This document shows, piece after piece, positions 1 to 5,051 of a stretch of 7,122 nt of DNA (position 1 is its first letter; every line of letters starts with the position of its first letter). A program made the translations under genes and the position numbers. Source of the DNA: Verrucomicrobiia bacterium (lineage in GTDB: Bacteria; Verrucomicrobiota; Verrucomicrobiia; Limisphaerales; UBA11358); assembly GCA_030044395.1 (NCBI GenBank), contig JASHVW010000218.1, positions 1 through 7,122 on the forward strand. Reading direction: 5' to 3'. Under the pieces are notes generated by a model, which saw only the letters and a program-made list of their open reading frames with translations, did not search any database and was not told where the DNA came from.

Positions 1-1
1 G

Positions 2-595
2 GCGATCGCGGAAATTTTCAGCGAAGTGATTGTGGCGCCGGATTTTTCGGCGGAGGCGCTGGATATCTTGCAGAAGAAGAAAAATCTACGGCTGCTGAAG
101 GTTTTGAAGTCGCCGCGGGCGGCGAGTTCAATTGACATACGGAGCGTGGGGGCGGATTCATATTTGGCGCAACAACGGGACATGAAGACGGCGGGGCACG
201 CGGATTTGAAAGTGGTGACGAAGCGGCAGCCCACCGAGGAGGAAAGGGAGGCGATGCTCTTTGGCTGGCGAGTGGTCAAGCACGTGAAATCGAACGCGAT
301 TGTCTATGCAGCGGCGGACCGGACGCTGGGAATCGGCGCGGGACAAATGAGCCGGGTGGATGCCAGCCGGATTGCGGTCTGGAAAGCGGGCGAAGCGAAA
401 TTACCGCTTGCGGGCAGCGTGGTTTGCAGCGATGCATTCTTTCCGTTCCCGGACGGGCTGGTGGCGGCGGCGGACGCGGGGGCGACGGCGGCGATTCAGC
501 CGGGCGGTTCGGTGAAGGACGCGGAGGTGATTGCGGCGGCGGATGGGCGCGGCATGGCAATGGCTTTCACGGGCACTCGGCATTTCCGACATTAG
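2..595 (+). CDS. purH: PurH, C-terminal part (AICAR formyltransferase / IMP cyclohydrolase), 5' end outside window
   Basis: Cytoplasmic bifunctional enzyme of the last two steps of purine synthesis: formyl transfer from 10-formyl-THF to AICAR, then ring closure to IMP. The reading frame is open from base 2 and ends at TAG 593-595, giving 197 residues, roughly the last 40% of a family protein of about 520 residues; all of it belongs to the AICAR transformylase domain. Recognisable family blocks in order are APDFSAEALDILQKKKNLRLL, KSNAIVYA, GIGAGQMSRVDASRIA, SDAFFPFPDG, AIQPGGSVKDAEVIAAA and the characteristic C-terminus TGTRHFRH. An internal GTG at 26 is not the real start, because conserved sequence continues upstream of it. 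Codon use is extreme: by hand count 29 of 34 Ala codons are GCG, unlike the minus-strand genes. It converges with the esterase gene ending at 736. Identity is very secure. Confidence 0.97.
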   Translation, partial: AIAEIFSEVIVAPDFSAEALDILQKKKNLRLLKVLKSPRAASSIDIRSVGADSYLAQQRDMKTAGHADLKVVTKRQPTEEEREAMLFGWRVVKHVKSNAIVYAAADRTLGIGAGQMSRVDASRIAVWKAGEAKLPLAGSVVCSDAFFPFPDGLVAAADAGATAAIQPGGSVKDAEVIAAADGRGMAMAFTGTRHFRH

Positions 596-617
596 GGCTT
601 TCCATGAACCCGTGTGC

Positions 618-727
618 GGAACGCGGGTCTGTGACCCCGCAGCGAGGGCCGATTTCTCGGGCGCCATAGGTTGCTCTAAATGACTCCTGCTTTGAGGAAG
701 CTGCTGCGGGTCACAGACCCGCGCTCC
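618..727. repeat. Long imperfect inverted repeat between convergent genes
   Basis: The left arm (618-643) and right arm (703-727) are reverse complements over about 25 bases, with one extra C in the left arm and one mismatch near the outer end. They enclose about 59 bases. Each arm also folds on itself: the right arm holds GCGGGTC-ACA-GACCCGC, a perfect 7-bp stem with a 3-base loop, and the left arm holds the same hairpin with one extra C. The element fills most of the 140-base gap between the purH stop and the esterase stop. No T-run follows, so it is not a classic intrinsic terminator. It could still block read-through from both sides, or be a pair of dispersed REP-like palindromes. No gene is seen in this gap. 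Confidence 0.8.
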
Positions 728-735
728 TTCCGAGG

Positions 736-2064
736 TCAATTTCCCAATGGCTTGACGGTGGAACGGCGGGGGCTGGCGGGCATGTAAAAAGTGCCCACTG
801 GATCTGGATGGGCCGGATCAAAACCTTTGAAATTGCTCACAATGTCTTTTGCCAGCGGCATATGGTTCTGCCGGATCCCGTCCAGGACGCACTGGGCCAA
901 TTCATAACTGCCGTAATTGTCGTGGTGCGTGCCGTCCACGAAGGCCCGGCTCAAATTGGTTCCGAGGGCCTTGTAAAAGACCAGGCTCATGGCGTTCAGG
1001 TCAATCAGCGGGCAGTGCTCGTCTTGCGCCACCTCGCGGACGGCTTGCGGGTAACCTTCCAAGGTGGGGCCGCTCACGCCGGCTTTGCGCTCCATCGAAG
1101 TGATGAGCACCGGTGTGCCGCCTTTGGCGCGTGTTTCGGCGACAACTTCCCTCAATTCCGTCCGGTATCGCTCCAACGCGTCCGGCTTTTTGCTTTTCAT
1201 GTCGTTGTGACCGAATTGGACAAACAGGTAATCACCCAGCTTCATGAGACTGAAGACTTTCCTGAAGCGGTTGCCTGCCAGGGAATCGGCCAACGTTTCA
1301 CCGGATTCAGCATGGTTGGCGACGGCGATATCCGGCTTGAAGAAGACCGGGAGCATCTGGCCCCAACTGTTCCACGGTTCGAATGGCTGGTCGCACACGG
1401 TGGAATCACCGAGAATAAACAGCGTCGGCACATCGGCCCTTTGAATCGTCAGCGCGCGAATGCACGGGCGCGAATCGTCAAATTCCAGAGTCAATTTGTC
1501 ATCCCAATCCCACCATTCATCGGATTTTTCGCGTGGCTTCAAGTGAACCACGCCGCCGCCGGCGATTTGCGGCTGGCGCAGATTGACGATGAATATCCGC
1601 CTGACAAATTGTCCGGGCGCGGTTTGGACATGATACAGCATCAAACGCCGCGATTCAGCCTTGATGGTGGTCGTGGACGGACCGTTCCGCTCGCCGAGCG
1701 TGACAGTCACCCGGTAATTGCCCTCCGGCAATTTGAGGGAAAAATAAAACGGGGTGGAACCGGTAATGCAATCGTTGGTGGCGACGGCATTTGCTCCCGG
1801 CTCGAATCCGTAGCCGGCATTAGTGGAGTATAAATCCGCCGGCAAAACGGAAATGACGCCAGGTGACACCGGTCCGCCGAAATTAAACTTCTCGATGGCT
1901 GGCGCGGCGTGAAGACAGGCGGCGGCGAAAAGGAATGCCACCAAACAGGCAAGCGGCCGCCATCTTGGCCGCGGTCCAGCCTTTGGGACAGCCAACCGCA
2001 GACAATTCGCCCTATCAGCGCATCCCAGTTCAAACGATTGCGGCATCATATTGGAGGATCGCAT
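736..2064 (-). CDS. Secreted SGNH hydrolase, rhamnogalacturonan acetylesterase-like (CE12-type), with N-terminal beta-sandwich
   Basis: A 442-residue protein predicted to remove acetyl esters from rhamnogalacturonan. Residues about 34-54 form a signal-peptide-like hydrophobic stretch ending near HAAPA. Residues about 57-210 look like the beta-sandwich found in front of many bacterial enzymes of this type (KFNFGGP, then NAGYGFEPG and the LPEGNYRVTVTLGE strand pattern). The catalytic domain follows: block I FILGDSTVCDQ (Gly219-Asp220-Ser221, nucleophile Ser221), block II AESGET (Gly255), block III QFGHND (Asn287), block V VDGTHHDNYG (Asp377 and His380). All catalytic positions are intact. The start is uncertain: ATG at 2064 leaves about 33 polar residues before the hydrophobic core, and its AGGA is only 2 bases away. 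ATG at 2049 or 2046 is an alternative. The previous gene ends 54 bases upstream, so co-transcription is likely. The SGNH fold is certain; the exact substrate is inferred from motif type and the pectin-related neighbours. Confidence 0.88.
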   Translation of the reverse strand: MRSSNMMPQSFELGCADRANCLRLAVPKAGPRPRWRPLACLVAFLFAAACLHAAPAIEKFNFGGPVSPGVISVLPADLYSTNAGYGFEPGANAVATNDCITGSTPFYFSLKLPEGNYRVTVTLGERNGPSTTTIKAESRRLMLYHVQTAPGQFVRRIFIVNLRQPQIAGGGVVHLKPREKSDEWWDWDDKLTLEFDDSRPCIRALTIQRADVPTLFILGDSTVCDQPFEPWNSWGQMLPVFFKPDIAVANHAESGETLADSLAGNRFRKVFSLMKLGDYLFVQFGHNDMKSKKPDALERYRTELREVVAETRAKGGTPVLITSMERKAGVSGPTLEGYPQAVREVAQDEHCPLIDLNAMSLVFYKALGTNLSRAFVDGTHHDNYGSYELAQCVLDGIRQNHMPLAKDIVSNFKGFDPAHPDPVGTFYMPASPRRSTVKPLGN

Positions 2065-2073
2065 AATCCTGGT

Positions 2074-2094
2074 CGCCCTGACGGGGCAAGAATG
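2074..2094 (-). other. Short hairpin in the spacer between the two esterase genes
   Basis: Read on the minus strand, the 54-base spacer contains GCCC-CGTCA-GGGC, a 4-bp GC stem with a 5-base loop, about ten bases upstream of the ATG at 2064. It is too weak and lacks the T-run of a terminator. It could slightly affect translation initiation of the downstream esterase, or be the remnant of a dispersed repeat. No convincing separate promoter is seen in this spacer. Confidence 0.25.
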
Positions 2095-2118
2095 TCCATT
2101 ACAATGTCGAAAAACGGA

Positions 2119-3543
2119 CTACTGGGAAACTGGAGTCAAGGTGTAATGCGCCGGCTGCGGGCGCGCAGCGGCGTATTGTTCATTCACGAAGCTTTCTCTT
2201 TGGGCTTCCAATGCGGCGATTAAAGCATTGGCGGCCTGTTGCACGGCTGGGTCGTCGTCAAACGACAACTGGACCTGGATACCCCGCCAGGCAAAGAAGC
2301 GCCAAGACACCTGTTTCCAGACCAAATCCAGCACCTGATAACTCTGCTGCAACATCGGGGTGCGAAATTGGGCCAAGTTGATTCCCGCGCCTAATGCGTC
2401 GGCGGAGAAATCGCCCACAGTCTCCCCATTGATATCGAGCCGGTATCTTCCGGATGGCAACCCCGTGACCTGCAGGGGTTCCTGGTCCAGCGCATCGTAG
2501 AAGCCGGAATCGTTCACAATTGTTTCGGTCACGTCGTTGGTTTGGTCCCAATGGATATCGGGCACGGGGGTGAAAAACGTGAGAGAGCCCCAATCCCGTT
2601 CGGTCGGCGGGAACTGCTGCCAATCGTCATGCAGGGCGAGAATCGGAAAAGGCAGGCACGCATCATTCTGCGTCCAGGAAAGGCCTCCGTTCGTCGTCGT
2701 GATATCGCTCACGGTGGTGTTGTCGGCGTGAATGGCCTTGTCGCCGGCCGCATCAATGGTGACGGAGGTGACCGTGGCGGGCGCATTCCAGTCCTGCAGA
2801 ATCCCCTGAGCCATGACCAGTTCGCCGGCGGCGGAGGGATGGACCCGGCCGGGAACGACGCCGCGGGCCAGATCGGAATTTTGCGCCTCGGCCTTTTTCA
2901 TAACGTCCACCAGCGGTTGGTTCAGGTCCACGCAGGCGAGATCATGGTCCGCGGCCAGTTGCCGCACAAAAGCCGCGTAACGGAGCAAGACTGCGTTGTA
3001 GCCGCCCGGAAATCCCGGCGGGTACGTCACGTCGTCGTAAGGCGAAGGCTCAATGAGGACGATGCGCACACCGGGCAGGTGTTGTTGCAGCGATTCGACG
3101 ATATGTTCGTAGCCATTGGTGTAGGCGGCGAAAATGTCCGGATCGAACGGCCGGTATTTCGCGTCGTTCATCCCGAGCATGATCGTGACGACATTTGGCT
3201 TGAAGGGAAACACATCCCGCTCCAACCGCAAATCTATCGGCCCCGCCCAGCCACCGTTGACGGTATCACCGCCGACGCCGGAATTGACGAAATCCACGCG
3301 CAAGTCTGGAAATCGTGTACGCACGTAAGTTTCGATGTCCATGCCGTAAAACCGCTGTTCGGTGATACTGTCGCCGTAAAAGCAGACCTTGTCGCCGTCC
3401 TTGAGGTAAAACGCACTGTTCCCATCGTCCGCCCGTCCCGAGAATGGCATCAGCATGAAACCGAAGGCGATGGCGGAGAGCGAAAGATTATTGAAGGCGC
3501 ATTTATGCGACACGATGGCATTGACGATGACATACATATTCAT
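2119..3543 (-). CDS. Secreted two-domain SGNH/GDSL hydrolase, block V Asp replaced by Gly
   Basis: A 474-residue protein with the start placed at ATG 3543, or ATG 3537 two codons later. The frame is open back to 3708, but the extra 55 residues overlap the galactanase gene, have no signal-peptide character and would lie upstream of the likely promoter at 3575-3583. With this start, residues about 15-38 form a signal peptide ending near FSGRA. The SGNH domain spans about 45-252: block I CFYGDSIT (Ser59), block II NSGVGGDT (Gly89), block III MLGMND (Asn126), block V PGRVHPSAAG (His235). The Asp normally three residues before that His is Gly232 (GGC). Residues about 255-470 form a second domain with no catalytic motif I recognise; many secreted bacterial SGNH proteins carry such a tail, with blocks like INLAQFRTPM. 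It is probably an esterase, deacetylating or deacylating plant glycans, but the substrate cannot be read from the sequence. It lies between the galactanase and the CE12-like gene. Confidence 0.85.
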   Translation of the reverse strand: MNMYVIVNAIVSHKCAFNNLSLSAIAFGFMLMPFSGRADDGNSAFYLKDGDKVCFYGDSITEQRFYGMDIETYVRTRFPDLRVDFVNSGVGGDTVNGGWAGPIDLRLERDVFPFKPNVVTIMLGMNDAKYRPFDPDIFAAYTNGYEHIVESLQQHLPGVRIVLIEPSPYDDVTYPPGFPGGYNAVLLRYAAFVRQLAADHDLACVDLNQPLVDVMKKAEAQNSDLARGVVPGRVHPSAAGELVMAQGILQDWNAPATVTSVTIDAAGDKAIHADNTTVSDITTTNGGLSWTQNDACLPFPILALHDDWQQFPPTERDWGSLTFFTPVPDIHWDQTNDVTETIVNDSGFYDALDQEPLQVTGLPSGRYRLDINGETVGDFSADALGAGINLAQFRTPMLQQSYQVLDLVWKQVSWRFFAWRGIQVQLSFDDDPAVQQAANALIAALEAQRESFVNEQYAAARPQPAHYTLTPVSQ

Positions 3544-3574
3544 GGCACGGCTGAAAGGTTGTGGTTTGGTTTGT

Positions 3575-3583
3575 ATTATACCA
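3575..3583 (-). promoter_or_regulatory. Extended -10 promoter candidate for the SGNH gene starting at 3543
   Basis: The minus strand reads TGG-TATAAT at 3583-3575: a consensus -10 hexamer preceded by the TGN extension that can replace a -35 box. No good -35 hexamer is seen about 17 bases upstream. Transcription would begin near 3568, giving a leader of about 25 bases before the ATG at 3543. No clear Shine-Dalgarno sequence is seen in that leader. The site lies in the 91-base gap after the galactanase stop and supports the shorter esterase start. Confidence 0.55.
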
Positions 3584-3634
3584 GGCACTATCGTGAGGGC
3601 GTTTTCGATAGGATTGCAAGGCAGATTTAAACGT

Positions 3635-4705
3635 TCACGGCCGTCGGGAAGGCCGGGTATATTTGTCAAAGGTGTCCAGCACCGGCAATGAATTTCCGTT
3701 GTCATCAAAAAAGCCGCGCGAGTTCAATCCGCCGCGGCCCGACACGGCCGGTTCCCACCAAAAGACGCCGATTCCCCGGCCATCGGGCGTGTTCATCACC
3801 ACATTGGCCACCGCATCGAGGAACGCGGCCTGGCCTTCGGGGGTTTCAGGGAACGGCATGGCCCGTCCGGCCGTTTCGTTGGAAGGCCGCCAATGGTAGG
3901 CCGTTTCCACCACGATAATGTCCTTGTGATAGCGCTCCGCGGCGAAGGCGAGATTTTCCCGCAAATCCAGCAGCGACCCATGCCACCACGGATAATACGA
4001 AAAGCCGATGACATCGTAACGGATATGGCAGCGGTCCAAGATGTCGTAAAAATATTTTGTCCGCGCCATGTTTCCGCCCTGGTCAATGTGGATCATGATC
4101 TCTGGGGGCGGATTCGTTCCGCAGCCGGCATCCACCCCTTTGATGCCCGCGCGCAAATAATCCGTGAAATTCCTCCAATGTTCCGGCAATCGCCCGTCGG
4201 GCCAGAGCATTCCGTGCGTGACCTCATTTCCCACCTGGACCATGTCCGGAAGAACGCCGGCGTCGCGGAAGGCGGCGATGGTGTCGCGGGAATATTCAAA
4301 GACCTTTTTGACCCTTTGCCGATGCGACAGATTTCTCCACGCTTCCGGGGTGGGCTGCTTGCCGGGATCGGCCCAAGTGTTTGCGTAGTGAAGGTCGAGG
4401 AGGAATTTGTAGCCGAGCTTTTTGGCGTCCCCGGCCTCGGCAATGGTGTAAGCGACATTGTTGGGGAGGCGCTGCCCCACCGGTTCGACAAAAAGGCGCA
4501 ATCGGATCCAGTTGTAACCGTGATCGCGGAATATCTGCAGGCCTGGCATGGCGTTCGTGCCGTCTTTGAAAACCATTCCGTTTTGCTCGGCCTGCCTCAA
4601 AAAAGACAAGTCGGCGCCCACAGCGAAATCAAAAGCGGCGGCGGGACACGCGATGGCCAGAGTGCCTGAGACAATAAGGAGCAGTTTTGCGAGGCGACGG
4701 TTCAC
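3635..4705 (-). CDS. Secreted arabinogalactan endo-beta-1,4-galactanase (GH53)
   Basis: A 356-residue enzyme that cuts internal beta-1,4-galactosidic bonds of type I arabinogalactan and of the galactan side chains of rhamnogalacturonan I. Residues 1-24 are a signal peptide (MNRRLAK, hydrophobic core, then PAAA). The sequence LAIAC within it is a poor lipobox, so a lipoprotein is possible but less likely. The single GH53 (beta/alpha)8 domain fills about 26-350. Family blocks: GADLSFLRQAEQNG, NWIRLRLF, LLDLHYANTWADPGKQ, QVGNEVTHGMLWP with acid/base Glu161, DVIGFSYYPWWHG, DIIVVETAY with nucleophile Glu267, and FWWEPA. Length is typical for a single-domain bacterial member and both catalytic Glu residues are present. 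The start codon is GTG at 4705-4703, with no Shine-Dalgarno upstream; see the promoter entry. In the first ~55 codons Ala is mostly GCC, unlike purH. The next gene, an SGNH hydrolase, begins 91 bases downstream. Confidence 0.95.
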   Translation of the reverse strand: MNRRLAKLLLIVSGTLAIACPAAAFDFAVGADLSFLRQAEQNGMVFKDGTNAMPGLQIFRDHGYNWIRLRLFVEPVGQRLPNNVAYTIAEAGDAKKLGYKFLLDLHYANTWADPGKQPTPEAWRNLSHRQRVKKVFEYSRDTIAAFRDAGVLPDMVQVGNEVTHGMLWPDGRLPEHWRNFTDYLRAGIKGVDAGCGTNPPPEIMIHIDQGGNMARTKYFYDILDRCHIRYDVIGFSYYPWWHGSLLDLRENLAFAAERYHKDIIVVETAYHWRPSNETAGRAMPFPETPEGQAAFLDAVANVVMNTPDGRGIGVFWWEPAVSGRGGLNSRGFFDDNGNSLPVLDTFDKYTRPSRRP

Positions 4706-4712
4706 TGGAGTT

Positions 4713-4741
4713 AGTGTAGGGTAACTAACGCTTTCTTACAA
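4713..4741 (-). promoter_or_regulatory. Weak promoter candidate for the GH53 galactanase
   Basis: On the minus strand TTGTAA (4741-4736) and TACACT (4718-4713) are separated by exactly 17 bases; each matches its sigma-70 consensus hexamer at 4 of 6 positions. The -10 ends 7 bases before the GTG start, so transcription from it would begin at or very near the start codon and the message would be leaderless. That fits the lack of a Shine-Dalgarno sequence, but chance is possible. Confidence 0.35.
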
Positions 4742-4774
4742 TGAATGCAAAAGGGAACCCTCACCTCACCCTTA

Positions 4775-4809
4775 CCCTCTCCCCTCCCATCCGATGGGAG
4801 CGGAGAGGG
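4775..4809. repeat. REP-like stem-loop in the GH2-GH53 spacer
   Basis: Bases 4775-4790 pair with 4794-4809 over 16 positions with a single C-C mismatch (4783/4801) and a 3-base CCG loop. The stem is built on CCCTCTCC and its complement GGAGAGGG. It is preceded by CCTCACCTCACCCTTACC, the kind of pyrimidine-rich lead-in found on dispersed CCCTCTCC palindromes in many bacterial genomes. No T-run follows on either strand. It could protect mRNA 3' ends, mark a boundary between transcription units, or be a REP/MITE-like element; only one copy is visible here. Confidence 0.7.
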
Positions 4810-4900
4810 AACAGCGTCCGAACGCCAACTGCATTCGCACATCCCGCTGTTACAGGCCATTGTAAAGCCGGGACTGTTACCGCACACTGGTTAGAGCATT

Positions 4901-5020
4901 TTCATTAAAATTGTAGCCATGCGGAGAGAGAGAACCAGCAAATAAAGCCGTTCATCAAAATCGTAAATGACTAATTCCCAAATCCGAATGACTAAAGAAT
5001 AACGAAGCCCGAATGCCAAA
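4901..5020. repeat. AT-rich stretch of short degenerate direct repeats
   Basis: TTCATTAAAATTGTA at 4901-4915 recurs as TTCATCAAAATCGTA at 4951-4965, two mismatches in 15 and exactly 50 bases apart. Then AATGACTAA occurs at 4966-4974 and again at 4987-4995, and a related AATGCCAAA at 5012-5020. The stretch is much richer in A and T than the flanking genes and has no open frame with coding character. It may be a decayed dispersed intergenic repeat. The rest of the spacer, 4810-4900, shows nothing I can identify. Confidence 0.6.
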
Positions 5021-5035
5021 ATTTCCCGCGCGATG

Positions 5036-5045
5036 GCCGATCGGC
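5036..5045. other. 10-bp perfect palindrome just after the GH2 stop
   Basis: GCCGATCGGC is self-complementary and starts 7 bases past the TGA of the GH2-type gene. On the plus strand it is followed by AATTTTT, but that orientation has no gene to terminate. On the minus strand it is preceded by an A-run, and a possible longer fold pairs AAAATT with AATTTT around it. It may be a weak terminator for the GH2 message; evidence is thin. Confidence 0.3.
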
Positions 5046-5051
5046 AATTTT

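Noticed and set aside
424..669. Plus-strand open frame running out of purH into the spacer
   Set aside because: Glycine-rich low-complexity translation in another frame of purH; it is a product of the GCG repeats.
622..727. CRISPR or tRNA-like reading of the palindromic spacer
   Set aside because: Only two arms, inverted rather than direct, with no regular spacers and no cloverleaf features.
808..1833. Plus-strand open frame of 341 codons
   Set aside because: It lies antisense to the CE12-like esterase, has no signal peptide or recognisable motif, and arises from the codon pattern of the real gene.
2542..3630. Plus-strand open frame of 362 codons
   Set aside because: It is antisense to the SGNH hydrolase, whose catalytic blocks are clear; the antisense translation shows no family features.
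3544..3708. N-terminal extension of the SGNH gene to ATG 3708
   Set aside because: It overlaps the end of GH53, puts 55 non-signal residues before the signal peptide, and lies upstream of the TATAAT candidate.
3893..4669. Plus-strand open frame of 258 codons
   Set aside because: It is antisense to the secure GH53 gene, with no motif or start signal.
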